64,000 nucleotides of DNA from Megaleporinus macrocephalus (lineage: Eukaryota; Chordata; Actinopteri; Characiformes; Anostomidae). The notes under the pieces are model-generated. The model searched no databases, was not told where the DNA came from, and was given only the letters and a program-made list of their open reading frames with translations. Location: contig CM038704.1 of assembly GCA_021613375.1 (NCBI GenBank), forward strand, positions 30,318,582 to 30,382,581, given 5' to 3'. Of the stretch, positions 11,081 to 22,440 are shown in pieces (position 1 is the first letter of the stretch; each line of letters opens with the position of its first letter). A program made the position numbers and the translations under genes.

Positions 11081-13020
11081 AAATACGCACCCGTCAGATT
11101 GTCACTACAATTATTATTAACATCTTATATGTCCTCTGTGCTTCGGATGGTTAGGCAGAGATGTTTTGTAAGGTTTGAGTAGAAAATTCGCAATGCATTA
11201 TTTAACCTCAGGCTCAATAAGTACCGTTGGGTCTTATAGCTATACTGTGGTAAAACATCAGTTATTTTTTTTAAGTAAAGTGCAGGGCATGGTTGTGATA
11301 TTAAAAATGGGCAAAAGTACATCACCTTGCTAGAAACTGTAGCAGCAGTCACCCGGTTTCCTGAATTTTATCTGTAGATAACAGTGTGTCAGAGTTTTGG
11401 ACTAGTAAGTAGACTTGCAGTTTTCACAGTACTGACTGTTTAGCCATAAGCCTCCATCATTTCTAATAGCTATATTAGTTTTGTAACTCCAAAGCAAACA
11501 AACTTCAGACCCCATGAACAATGGACCACTATAATTTTGGTATAGGGAAAATTCTTTTAACTACAGTTTCCATTAAATTATTGATTTAAGGCCTCATCAC
11601 AGTAGCATTTTGTCAGACAGCAAAAGTGCATTCCATATTCAGATGGTCTACACATCTTTGCATCCACATTTGAGAACTCTTCAGTGAGAATTTTAAAACT
11701 GCAAGAATATTGACCCTGTTGTGTTTTTGAGAAGTGTACTACATTTTCAAGCTGTTTCTCTCAGGAACTATTAAGACAACATGATATATCAGAATATATA
11801 CACTGTATCAGACTCACGATCTCCAGGCCAAGGTAATTTTCTGGACTATTTTCATAATATCACAACTTTTTTTCTTTGTGATTTCCAGAGAACAAAACTT
11901 GAGATCACAAGATAAATGAGTTATAATCTCATGGCCTCTTCCATACAAAGTTTTATAAGACCCCCTACAACCCCCTCGCCCAAAAAGCCACAAAGTTTTT
12001 AAGTCTCCAACAAAAACAAAAAGGAAGACTTTAGTGGTACTGCTATGGTATACAGCAGACAGGAACCAGAGCTGGCATGTTTTCTGACTCGCAACTTGAC
12101 TCACACTAGCCTTAAATGACTCACAGTTCAACTTACAGCTTGTGAAATTTCACCCTGAGGAAAAAAGATCAACAAAAACAGATTAAGTTGCAACCGAACA
12201 TAATAGTAAATAAACAAAACCTTTTGTTTTCAGTCTTTGAATGTCAGCTTGATATGGTCGTGAGCAGTCGTTACTGCAATGCCTGTCTCCTACAGCTTGG
12301 AATGGGATCAAGTTTAAAGCAGCTTCAAATAAAAAACTTCGTTGTAGAAAACCCTTCTGTCTGAAAGACAGCGCTGATGCCCTAATCACAGGAAAATGTT
12401 TACTTAGTTAGCTGTTATAGCTAAAGTTCTAAGTAACCTAGTTAAAGTTTTAGTAAATTATAGATTACATTGCTTCAGAAGTTCCTAAAGCTGCTGCTGG
12501 ATTTGTTATTACACTAGCTAGCAGGTTTACATACTATATAATATACAGACAAACCAATCATTTCAAGTAGTTTTGTCTCTTTCCTTCAAACACTGCATTT
12601 ACTGCATGCAGTGATTTTCTGTAATAAAAGACTTGTAATTCAAAGTGATGTAAAACCTAACATGGTATTAGTTGGGGTTTGTATTTGTTCGATGCATTGC
12701 CTACAGCTAATAATATATTTTAAATAAAACGTACTAAATACTCAAGACTCGTGGCTTGAGTCACAGAATCCACTTGTCAATATCTCTGATATTTGGTAAC
12801 ATTCTACTGATTTTTTTGCTTTCTTGGTGTTGTGAGGAGGACAACCGACTGTATGAGGCGAGGGGTTCATGCTGTGAAATATTTACGCAACTTTCTCTTT
12901 GAGGGAGCAAAGTGAAGGAGCGTATGGCGTGTGACACGGATGATAAACCGTTTCTCCTCTATGCTTCAATATGACACACCAGAGAAACTGCTTTATTTTT
13001 CCTCTGAGAAGAGGAACATT
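11081..13020. other. AT-rich non-coding DNA, no confident annotation
   Basis: No gene was recognised. Two patches look like eroded dispersed repeats without enough signal to name: 11810-12130, which has GAGATCACAAGATAA and GACTCGCAACTTGACTCA type words, and 12745-12775, with GACTCGTGGCTTGAGTCA, an imperfect palindrome. The rest shows nothing. Confidence 0.45.
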
Positions 13021-13033
13021 AATCATAGCCATT

Positions 13034-13051
13034 AGTGTGTGTGTGTCTGTT

Positions 13052-13098
<47 letters not shown>
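13034..13098. repeat. (GT)n microsatellite
   Basis: A short GT run (13034-13046) is separated by CTGTTTAT from a longer uninterrupted GT array (13053-13098). Confidence 0.97.
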
Positions 13099-13100
<2 letters not shown>

Positions 13101-13399
13101 TTGAGTCCCAGCCCGTGAATGGACACCAACATACTAATGTGCAATGACAGAGTTACAGTTTATCAACGTAAAAATTGAACGCATTTCATCAAGTGGCGTA
13201 TCGATCGGTGCTCGGAGACAAAGCACTGTGTTCTGCTCGCAGCACTCCAGGCCACGAGGGTTTAACACAAGAGCCAAAACACTACCAACAAGACAACACT
13301 TCAACTAAACCACAGTGGCTTCCCTTGAAACGCCCCCACCCCTTCCCACCAGCACCACCTCTTCTGTTTGCAGCCCTGTTTTCCTTCCCCTCACCTCAT

Positions 13400-13640
13400 G
13401 CTCCCCTGACGATGTGGCTAGAGGTCGGAGGTTATCGTCGCTGTGTTCTCAGGGTCCGCAAACAACTCATTAGCGGGCCAGCGGTCTCTGCGGGCCAGGG
13501 GCTCCTGGGAAATTGTGGCAGTGTGGCATTCTGCTGGCCCATGTGTTCTGCATCGTCCTCCGGGAACGCCTAGCTGCTCCGAAAGCCGGGCCCATGTTTA
13601 ATCAATAATTAACTCATGTCAGCGCCCAGTTTACACACAC
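13400..13640. promoter_or_regulatory. candidate conserved non-coding element
   Basis: GC-balanced block with CAAACAACTCATTAGCGGG, GGGCCAGCGG and, at its right end, TTAATCAATAATTAACTCATG. A 132-codon frame (13175-13573) crosses it, but the predicted peptide is Pro/Ser-rich on the left, shows no domain, and is best read as chance. Confidence 0.33.
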
Positions 13641-13826
13641 ATACACATACAAGGTGAAGATAAAGAGGAAATAAAAATAAAAAACAGAGACTGTTCCCCT
13701 TAGAGTAGACAGTTGAGTTAACTTGACCTTCATATCACCTGAAGAATGGATAGCTTTGGAGACGTAAATATCTGATAACAAAAATCTTTACAATCACAGA
13801 TTTAGTTACGACTTTAGAGAAAATAT

Positions 13827-13889
13827 TAGAGGTAATTGGTAAAAGTAGATGAAGTTGCTTTGTTGCAGAGCTTTAATTAATACTGTTTA
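13827..13889 (+). repeat. 63-bp exact direct repeat, copy 1
   Basis: This 63-bp segment begins TAGAGGTAATTGG and ends TAATACTGTTTA. It recurs base for base at 14725-14787. It contains CTTTAATTAATAC, a homeodomain palindrome. The flanks of the two copies do not match. Confidence 0.97.
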
Positions 13890-14724
13890 TCTATATACTT
13901 TTATGACCTCAAAAATATTTAGATATTTCTGACATAAATTTTGTAGAAATGTATTAAATGTAGGTTCATTATGATGTTGAAGTGGCATTTAGTTTAAACA
14001 GACAATTACTAGAGGCTTCTTCTGGATCAGGTACTTGTGGCTGAGTTCCTTTTACAGTTTTCTTTTGCAGGTCTGCATCCAAAATCCAAAACGTACACTT
14101 CTTAATGCCATCAATAAACAAAAAACACCACTGCTAGAAAAAAGCTCCAGACATTTTTGACGTTTCTACCCACAGTACCTTTAGCGCAGTCTGGTTCTCC
14201 AGGCTTTCCCCTCTTAAAAGAGTCCACTATCCGTTTGTGCTAAAAGTGTTCAGTTAAATATTTTATGAGGCAAGTTTACCAATGGTAAAACTGTTAAAGG
14301 CTCAAAATGCTTTTTCGGGTCACTGTATATTCTAATCTATAATTTATTTGCTCCAATATTATGTTCCTGCAGTATTGTTTTATAGTAATCTATAACACTT
14401 GTGTAAAAAATATACCAGCGGTTAACCATGTCCATATCAAGATCCACCTGTCTATCAGTAGAAATCACGAAGGTCCACAAGAAACCAAAACAAAACTTTT
14501 TGGTTTAAATAATTCATTTTTGGAAAAATTTTAATACAGCAATGTTTGGGTGCCATAATATGCAATATTTATTACTGAACATAAAATATCAGCAGATTGG
14601 GAAGCTTGTTTTATGTCACAAATGAGGTGTAATACTGCCAAATTAAGAGGAATCTTCCTTCAACACGTTTTATACCCGCTGCTCACAAGGGCATGACTGA
14701 AGTGGTGCCAGCATATTTGGTTTT
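13890..14724. other. unique DNA between the 63-bp repeats
   Basis: AT-rich, non-coding, with no recognised repeat family. It may include the source or target of a local copy event, given that the flanking 63-bp repeats are identical. Confidence 0.45.
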
Positions 14725-14787
14725 TAGAGGTAATTGGTAAAAGTAGATGAAGTTGCTTTGTTGCAGAGCTTTAATTAATACTGTTTA
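14725..14787 (+). repeat. 63-bp exact direct repeat, copy 2
   Basis: Identical to 13827-13889 at every base and in the same orientation, 898 bp downstream. Perfect identity in neutral-looking AT-rich DNA implies a recent duplication, gene conversion or an assembly artefact. Confidence 0.97.
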
Positions 14788-15539
14788 CTATTTGACAACA
14801 TGTTGTATTTCTGTCTTAATTTTTAAGTCCATAATCTTTTTTCACTAATTACAAGTGCCAACAAACATCAAGAACTCACTAAGAAAACCTTCCCACATCT
14901 AAATTTAAAACTTGACTGTTGGAATCATATTCTAAAACACCACATTAGTGTTTGTAAGAAGAGAACATTTTATCATAATTATTTAATCATAATTATTTAT
15001 TATTGTACAGAGAAAAACTATCTGTTGACATTGACTTGACATGAAAACAACTGGAAACAAGTGTTGTGCAGACTTGAACCTGTTATTGTTGTTATGCAAA
15101 GAACTTTTTTTTTTTCATTTATAACTATGTAATCAATTATGTAATACCAAAATGAAAGTAATAATTGCAGAATAAATGTTAATTTTATCTTCCCAAGTGA
15201 ATCTGTGGGGGTTTAGCCCCATTTTAACTAAGAAACCTGTGAAATTTGCTGTTAAGTGAAAAAAGGATCATCTAAACAATGTGTGACAACGGACATAGGT
15301 GTCCCAATTTAATATAAGATTCCAATAGAAAATCTACAGAAACTCGCATAGTATTACTACACTCCTTCTTCTTCACAGGAGTAAAAAAACCCTGAAATCT
15401 TGACAGCTATACGAAAATGCATCCTCAATAAGTTAGGCGAACCAAGACGAAATGTGAAGAAATAGCATCTCTGTAGCTGTGGTGACAGGCTCTCGTTTGG
15501 AGCTGCGCTTGTGGCATCCAAATTGAAAAACAAATCCAC
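14788..15539. other. AT-rich non-coding DNA
   Basis: Contains a small tandem duplication of the 14-mer ATCATAATTATTTA (about 14974-15001) and a T10 run near 15106. No gene was recognised. Confidence 0.5.
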
Positions 15540-15690
15540 CATTATGGAGAGTGTGACTTTTCGCAGCTCCGCCGGCCGCTAACTAAGCTGTCAAACGAGC
15601 AGAATCCGTTCCCTCGCTCGGCCGACAAACAATGCACACGCCAGCTACGGGCCATTTACCGTGATTATGCGTGCAAATGGATAGACTTGT
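15540..15690. promoter_or_regulatory. candidate conserved non-coding element
   Basis: A short CpG-bearing block (GCAGCTCCGCCGGCCGCTAACTAAG) followed by CGACAAACAATGCACAC (Sox-like) and GATTATGCGTGCAAATGG (POU-like ATGCAAAT variant). Repeat-free, flanked by AT-rich DNA. Confidence 0.33.
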
Positions 15691-16655
15691 TTTTTAATTT
15701 GTTTCCCTTTGACAGAGTGTTAAAAAAAGATTATCCCTTCCCATCCACACCTCACTCTTTTTTAGCCGTGAGCGCTGTTTTGCAATGTGACAGCGGAAGA
15801 GGGGAGGCACACAGCATACGGGGAGAAGGAGAGAGAAAGCAAGCCTGGGAGATAAAGACGTTTGTGACAAAAGTGTCAAAGAACAAAGAGGAGGAGATGT
15901 CACGGGTCTAAAAAGCAAGTGTCTCCAGGCCACAAAAAGGGGTCCAAAGGAAAATGGGGGTCCCCCTAACAGAAACCTGACAGGGAATGAATCTGTCTGG
16001 CTCAAGGTCAACCAGGGGAAGAAAAGGCCCTCTGACCCCACTGACCTTTCTGTCCAGCCTGATGTCTCTATCCACAGCCAGACAGAAAGCGAGAGCAGGA
16101 GAGGTTCTACCAGCGAATCAGTTCACCTAATTCTTCAATTCAGTTTTAGCAACTTAGCACTTAGCACTTAGCAGAGATAGACATGGTCATAAAGCAAAAA
16201 CATTTACACAAATGTAGGTTCGAGTATCACCAAGTGACAAAAACGCTGAAAACGACACTAAGTACCTGAGGAAGAAACACTGAGACGAACAAAGACTCAA
16301 AAGTGGAAGCCCTGCTTTTCTAGTCAGTGAGTTAAACAACACTGCAAGAATTTACATCTTTGTAAGAATGAGCTTGTTAAATATATGCAATTTTTTATTT
16401 TGTGTATACACTGGCAAATAGTGTGCTTTCTTACATAAATATTGGTTGTAAAGTTAACTCAGTGAGAGAATTTCCCTTGGTAAGATTATTTTATAGAAAT
16501 GTTTAAAAATTAAAATGTTTTTTGTGTATGTGTGTAAAAATATCAGAATATAAAAATAAAAAACAGAAGTATTTTTTTGGTCACTTCAAACTTCTAAAAC
16601 ATCCAATTTGACTAATTTCCCACCTTACTTGCTAGTTACCTGATTTTTATTTTTG
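15691..16655. other. non-coding, nothing confident
   Basis: A purine-biased stretch (15795-15900) and a short triple repeat of ACTTAGC (about 16150-16171) are visible. A 115-codon minus-strand frame (15694-16041) is Ser/Leu/Pro-rich without family resemblance. No gene is supported. Confidence 0.45.
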
Positions 16656-16659
16656 CTTT

Positions 16660-17300
16660 GCTAGATTGCACCCATTCATACTCCAAATAAATAAAAGGCA
16701 GCATATCACTAGCAAGTTGTGGAGTCTATCTCTATTACTAATGTCTATCTCTATTAAAAGAAGCCAAGGTCTGTCTCTCTCAATCTCTCCTCCTTCACAG
16801 TCTCTCTTCTTCTTCACTCTTTGCCAGTCTATACAACATTAATCCCCAAGAGCGTTTCAAGATTTGGAAAACAACAGCAATGCTAACTGTTGTTTTGCTT
16901 CTATTGGTATTACTTAGTTACTTGTCAAGAACAGGTGGCGGTGGTGATAATGGTTGATTCCAAAAGTTTCATTCATCATTGCTTGTACTCTTCTTTTCAC
17001 GTACTACTTGTTCCTTAATGATCTAACTGGGAGCAGAACCTTCAACGTACTCGACAATAGGTTAGAAAACATGGTCAGGGCAGAGCTACTTCTTCATTCT
17101 CTCATGTTGGGCTAATGGAAGGCGACACTATGGTGACTCATTATTCCCTTTTGAGGTATAAAGTAGTATTACAAGACAGGACGAGCTGGGGCTATCTGCT
17201 TAGCATACTAACTGCAGTAGATATGTCCTCAACACAATACACAGATGTCTTTGATATATCATTAAATCTGTTTTTTCTACACTTATTCCAACTCTTATTG
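16660..17300 (+). repeat. unrecognised dispersed repeat family A, copy 1 (longest)
   Basis: The right half (about 16985-17290) aligns by eye with 32101-32400 and 42540-42780. Shared words in order include ACTCTTCTTTTCAC, GAGCAGAACCTTCAAC, CTACTTCTTCAT, CTCTCATGTTGG, TTTTGAGGTATAAAGTAGTATTACAAGACAGGAC and ACAGATGTCTTTGA. The left half (16660-16985) aligns with 42300-42540 (CATATCAC..GCAAGTTGT, GCCAGTCTA, TTTGGAAAACAACAGCAATG). Copy 1 carries an extra segment near 16930-16965. A signal-peptide-like frame (Leu/Val-rich, near 16880-16935) and a 65-codon frame at 17115-17312 lie inside, but neither matches a protein I know. Nature unknown: an eroded transposon, or a duplicated gene fragment. Confidence 0.8.
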
Positions 17301-18385
17301 GAGTCCTCTTGAAGTATTACCAAAGACAGAGTAGTACACCCTGAAGTACTATTAGGTCCTGCTGGTAACAATCTAATCTAATGATCAACAACCATAAAAC
17401 AAGAAAACTGCCTTTGGTATGGGAAAGAGCACAGCTCCAGTTTTCTGGTGCCATAGATTCAATACATCAGGTCTAGGGTTCCCCGGTTTTAGTCAGTTTG
17501 CACATAAAGTACTTGTCCATGAGTCCTTATTTAACACTGGTTTGTTTTAAACTATCCTTTTACTAAAGTGGGTTTCACCATCAATCCATTAGTCATATCT
17601 TGGCTAACAACAACTAACTAATATGTAAGTCACTGTAACATGAAAAAAGGTTCTGCTGTTTTCCCTCCTGCTTAGAAGAAGGTGTAATTATATTTATGAG
17701 GAAACAGAGTTTAGTGTAAGAAGAAGATTTAGTAATACATTAACCTGAATTTTTTAAACAGCTATAAGAAATCTACTTGTGAACTAGCAATTGTTATATA
17801 TTATAAAGGGTGATTGTAAAAGGCATAGGGTAAATACAACATCTAGAATTACATCAGGGGTTCAGATTATTGAGCAGATTATCTCCTCCAGCTCATTACC
17901 ATTCACCACACAGGTTAGTGTGTTTTAAAAAGCCAATAAACACTGCAATCCAGTACCTCACTGACTTGCTATTCTTTTACAGGCTGCATGTCAGTGTGGA
18001 GAAGTATCTACATAAGAAGTATCTACATAATGGAGAATCTACATAATGGAGAAGTATCTACATTGTTGTGATGATGTTCATTTAAAAGGCTATGCCCTGT
18101 TCTACACACACAGTCAAATAGATCCACATACACGCACACTCCCTCACTCCAACACGACTTCTTCTATATTTTTTCCCCGTATTTTACTGTGACACCTTTG
18201 CTGGTGTGAGTCGTGTGTTGCTGGGATGTCTTTAATTGACTGTCCATGTGTGATTAATGAACAGGAGTTAAACATGTGCATCCCAGACAAGCCTACCCAG
18301 ATGTGGAAGGCAATTTGGGCAGAGCGGCCATCTCAGGAGAAGCACTTATCTCTCTCACACCATGCCTGGCGTATGGGAGTTAAAG
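17301..18385. other. AT-rich non-coding DNA with one small tandem repeat
   Basis: At 18003-18064 there are about four imperfect copies of a 16-19-bp unit around GTATCTACATAATGGAGAA. The remainder shows no gene or known repeat. Confidence 0.55.
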
Positions 18386-18498
18386 AGAGAGAGGAAGAGA
18401 GGGAGAAAGAGACTGAGAAGTGGTGAAAGAGAGAGAGTGAGAGAGAGACAGAGAGAGAGAAAAAAAAAATAGAAAAAGAGAGAGAAAGAGATAGAGGC
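18386..18498. repeat. (GA)n-rich polypurine tract
   Basis: An interrupted GA array with an A9 run, giving long Ser/Leu-rich frames on the minus strand. These frames are low-complexity artefacts. Confidence 0.93.
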
Positions 18499-19190
18499 GG
18501 GAGATGGAGACTTCGGCCCGCAGGCTCCAGGGCCAATCCGACGATACTGAGGATATTTAAAGACATCTATGCCTCTCTCTCCCTCCCACACCGGCCGTTT
18601 TCGCTATGAAGGAAGCGCTGGTGTTTGTGAGAATACAGCTGTCAAACATAGAAAATACAGCAATATATGTTTCTTTCACATATTTAAAGGATATCTCTGT
18701 GTTAAATGTGAAGATAACTAGGCCTTGCTACAAAATATCTATATCAGTACCTCCGCCAGTACTTATAAATGATTCTATTCAGCACCGATTCTACAGGGGG
18801 TGCACAAGTATGTGCTGCACTGTTGGTGTAATATTTTACAATCTCTGTTTAGCTTTTTGGGGAAATTTTAGACAGTCAATTTACTACTTAGGACCATGGT
18901 TGTAGCATGCAGATATAATGTATAATGGGCACTGATAGTGAAATATGAAGTAATATCAAGTTAAAATGCATAGCACTACACGTCTGATAAAGCCTTACAT
19001 GTTTGTATGATCAGTGGTGTTGTGGTGCAGTTGGCATCTGTTTGCTAGCAAATATGCTATCTACCTTGATTTTTAAAGCATCCAAATATCTCAATATGAA
19101 TAAACATACACTTTTCATTAATTTCCAATGCAATCTCAGTGATTTTGTTATGGAACCAGGCCATTAGCATTAGCTAGTAAGAAAGTTTTC
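18499..19190. other. AT-rich non-coding DNA, nothing recognised
   Basis: A 99-codon frame (18606-18905) is open, but the composition is AT-driven and the peptide has no recognisable domain. No repeat family was identified. Confidence 0.5.
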
Positions 19191-19194
19191 TCCA

Positions 19195-19695
19195 GAAAGT
19201 CACAAGGTGGCACCGACATGGATCGGTCTTCTTGTTCCACCAGGTGCTCCAATTGAGATCTGGGGAGCCAAGTTCAACACAATAATCTCTTTTTCGTGCT
19301 CCTTAAACCATTCCCACACAATGCATACAATGTGAATGTTTTATCCTGCCAAAAGAGCCAGAGCCTTCCTCGCCACAGCTCTCAATAAATCCCATTGTCT
19401 AGTTAGCATCAGTGCTAAGGCAGGTGGCACATCAATATGACATCCACAGGCTTTTCCTAGCAGAACATTGCACAGAGCATCACAGTCCCTCCACAAGCTT
19501 GTCTTCTTCCCACACTGCATCCTGGTGCCATCAGTTTAACAGGTAAACAGTATACACATAACTGGCTGTCCATATCATGTATAAGAAAGTAGGGCTCATC
19601 GGATCCGGTGATCTTCTTTTATTGCTCCAAGGTCCAGTTCCGATGCTCTCACACACTGTAGACACTTTTGACTGTGGTTAGCATGCACCACTGTT
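19195..19695 (-). mobile_element. degraded Tc1-like transposase relic (antisense), second family
   Basis: Read on the minus strand this matches, in order, a fish Tc1 transposase I recognise. ATCACCGGATCCGATGAGCCC (complement of about 19590-19610) holds the Ser-Asp-Glu around the first catalytic Asp. TGGCACCAGGATGCAGTGTGGGAAGAAG (complement of about 19507-19534) and GGAGGGACTGTGATGCTCTG follow. The third-carboxylate region is approached at CCCCAGATCTCAATTGGAGC (complement of about 19247-19266), which normally reads Pro-Asp-Leu-Asn-Pro-Ile-Glu. The middle, holding the second Asp, is shortened. Stops and indels destroy the frame. The HTH-coding part is absent, so the copy is truncated. Confidence 0.8.
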
Positions 19696-20270
19696 ATGAG
19701 ATAATCCACATTATTTGGAGTGGTCATAGTCATTTGCCCCAGCAGTGTATAATTTTACGCAAGCTAGTATTAAACAAATACAATTTTGTTCTTGGTTGAT
19801 ATATTGATTTTGGAGTTGCTTTGCGCATGTGCTGGCTTCCCGAGGTGTAAGACTATTGTCTATAATGTTATTCAATATTAAACACTGTTTTTTAAAAAAG
19901 GAGCTTTTTGCCATGTAGGAATATCGCATAAGTGGAAGGCCAACCAAGTTCCATCGTATTATATTATTCATGAAATATCATTGATATTTTCTCAGAGAGC
20001 TTTTTGCAAGATGGTAAAACATTATTTTTATAAAGAGTTAATTCATTTAGATATCAAACTATAAGTCAGTCTACCAATGACCACTTACTGCTAAATCATT
20101 GATTACACAAAAAACTACACCCAATCTATCCTACAGTGTGACCTTTGAAGACCTTCAGAGTTGAAGCATGTTGCTTATGCTAAGTGGCTTATTGTGGGGC
20201 TGTCCAGTATTTAAAGTTCATACAGGAATTGGTCAAAACACATAAGAGAGATTTGTATTCCATCCACTGA
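19696..20270. other. AT-rich non-coding DNA, nothing recognised
   Basis: No gene, RNA or repeat family could be supported. An 86-codon minus-strand frame (19711-19971) shows no family resemblance. Confidence 0.5.
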
Positions 20271-20274
20271 CTTA

Positions 20275-20690
20275 GTGCAGAATAAGCAGTACTGGGAGTT
20301 GGCACAGAAGGACCAGGTACAAGAACAGGACAAAAGGCAGCTTGAGAAGCAGGCACTAGAGCAGCTCTAGTAGCCAGCATTGGAGGAGCAGGTATGGGAA
20401 CACGGCAGAAAGGAGCTTGGGAAACCGGCAGAGAATCAGGACAAAGGGCAGCAGACAGGAGCTCCACAGGGGCACAACTGCCACACTAACTTGGGAAGCC
20501 AGCATCAGATTAAGATTGGAGTCAACACAGGAGCTGCATGCGGAACCAGGAGCTAGAAGAACCAGGGGAGCAGGAGCTGGAGTGACCAAAGAAGAAAAAG
20601 TAGCGACCAGGGGCAGGCTGACCAGGGGTATTAGGGGCATAGGAACAAGGTCCTGTAGTGGCTTCCAACTCAGGAGTGGTAGCTAAAGAA
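20275..20690. repeat. degenerate purine-rich internal repeat (GGAGCAGG / GGAACAGG modules)
   Basis: Irregular modules of about 20-30 bp recur: GGAACACGGCAG, GGAGCAGGTATG, GGAGCTTGGGAAAC, GGAACCAGGAGC, GGAGCAGGAGCTGG and others. Periodic open frames on both strands (Gly/Thr/Arg-rich plus; Pro/Ala/Ser-rich minus) are a consequence. It resembles the imperfect minisatellite tails carried by some fish retroelements, but I cannot name a family. Confidence 0.55.
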
Positions 20691-21230
20691 GTCAATACAA
20701 ATGGGATATCGTGATAAGCATGATTTGGGGTGGCAGGATTAAGGGAGGCATTGATAGGCCAGTGCTCTGTAACACAGGATTGAGCCTTGAGGACAGACAT
20801 AGACGGAAAGTGCCCTCCAAAGCAATGGCCAGAATTCAGAACCCTGGGCTGGCTAGCTAAAATTCTCCATAAGTCTGGGTGATGCTGTGGAATCTCTAAA
20901 GCCATAGGAAGTGCAGTAGGACCATTGTCTGGCATTGTGGACCCTCTTAACCACTCCAATCACCCACCCAATTTGGCACAGTCTTCTGTAACTTGAGAAA
21001 TGTAGCAGGTTGTATGTGCAGGGAAGCTTTATATGGTGCAGGCCCAAGAAGGGGTAGTTTGTGACAGTATCATTAGAAACTTATAATTCTCTATATTTAC
21101 ATAATACAAAAGGCTTGTTTTACTCAACTTTAGCATCATTAGCTACAAAGCCCACATGTCAGCAAATGACAGATTAATATATTTGCAGTGTAATTACTAT
21201 TTCAGAATTAAAAGCTCAAAAAGTGGACCA
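20691..21230. other. non-coding, possibly part of an eroded dispersed repeat
   Basis: A 145-codon minus-strand frame (20522-20959) runs from here into the degenerate repeat. Its peptide has no recognised domain. Whether 20275-21060 is one eroded mobile element is unresolved. Confidence 0.35.
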
Positions 21231-21239
21231 AAATACCTA

Positions 21240-21490
21240 CATAGTCTGAAGATGTTGCTGGACACGATCTCCCTCCCACCTGGCGGACAGAACACTGCCA
21301 TGGCGTTAGTGGACTGTGGAGAGAAGGCACTCAGCAGTGTGAGCACATGTACTCAGTGTGATCTACAAGCAGCCGCACGGCATGAGAGAGGGAGAATGGC
21401 ATCAATCAGACTGTCGCCACGCTCCACCACCAACCACTGCTCATATTAATGAGCAGAGTCCACTTTACATCATAAGCGAAACCCCCTTAT
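21240..21490. promoter_or_regulatory. possible conserved non-coding element
   Basis: Balanced composition, with CCATGGCG, CATATTAATGAGCAG and a short CpG cluster. Repeat-free. Weak support, based on texture only. Confidence 0.25.
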
Positions 21491-22440
21491 TAGCCCAAGA
21501 TATGCCCCCCACCCCCTTCTAAATCACATTCAACAGATCTATGAGTCTGACTCATGTAGCACACCATGGAGTTCACACCAGCAGCAGTGAGAAGGTTTTC
21601 CTGTCCAGCACTGGAGGCTGCTGGTGATGTCAGGGAACCACAGGATAGCAGAAACAGATGCAGCACTAACCGCTATCCAAACAGGAAAGGTCAAAGGAGA
21701 CACTCAACTGAGTTAACTGGAATTAACAGGCAAACACACGCAGACAGAGCAACTTGTTACAGATCCTGAACAGCACTAGAGCCTGGAGTTAGAATCCCTG
21801 CTGCCCGCAGATAAAGGAGTTCTCCAAAACAGGATGCTGGACCACTAGCGTGTATTAGCATTAGCCTCCACAAGGACAGTTATGGACTCGGGGAGCCCTT
21901 GGCCTTCACCCGGGGATCCTCGCTGAAGCTAATGTTGCGTTGTGGTACATTCCAGCAGGCCCAGCCACAAGCAAGCACAAGCAGTGACTGACCAGAGACA
22001 CCCGGCCAGGCCCTGACACAGCCACAGCAGCACACAAGCCCAAGGCTAGCGAACATTAATGCAGCGCTAATTAGCCAAGCCAATGACCATCTAATTATGC
22101 ATGGTTCAGTTAAGGCTCAGAGGTTAAAGGGGATATGCTGCTGCTGTTCGGGTGCAATCGCACTTACACATAAGTGCAATCACACATATATGCAAAAAAG
22201 AGACAAATAAAGTTCTAGCATGAGCGAATCGTAAAACAGCCTGTTAAAAAATACAGCAGATTTTTCAATACATAAAGAATTATTCTAAAAAATCACACAG
22301 GCTAAACCTCCATCTAACCAAATAACTCCAAAAGAACAATAAAATTATAATAAAATTATTCTTCGTCAAATGAGGACTGTGATATGCTTTAACTGTTGAC
22401 AAAGCTAGTAATTTTTACAGCTACAGTGACACGCTCAGTG
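21491..22440. other. mixed unique DNA with an enhancer-like patch near 21850-22130
   Basis: The patch at 22040-22125 (GAACATTAATGCAGCGCTAATTAGCC, then CTAATTATGCATGG) is dense in ATTA cores and could be a CNE. 22140-22440 is AT-rich with an exact duplicate of ATAAAATTAT (near 22340). No gene was recognised. Confidence 0.4.

Noticed and set aside
13175..13573. 132-codon open frame as a gene
   Set aside because: Pro/Ser-rich from base composition and overlapping an enhancer-like block; no recognisable domain.
17115..17312. 65-codon frame in family A copy 1 as an active gene
   Set aside because: The corresponding frame is broken in copies 2 and 3 and the peptide is unrecognised; kept only as a hint of an ancestral frame.
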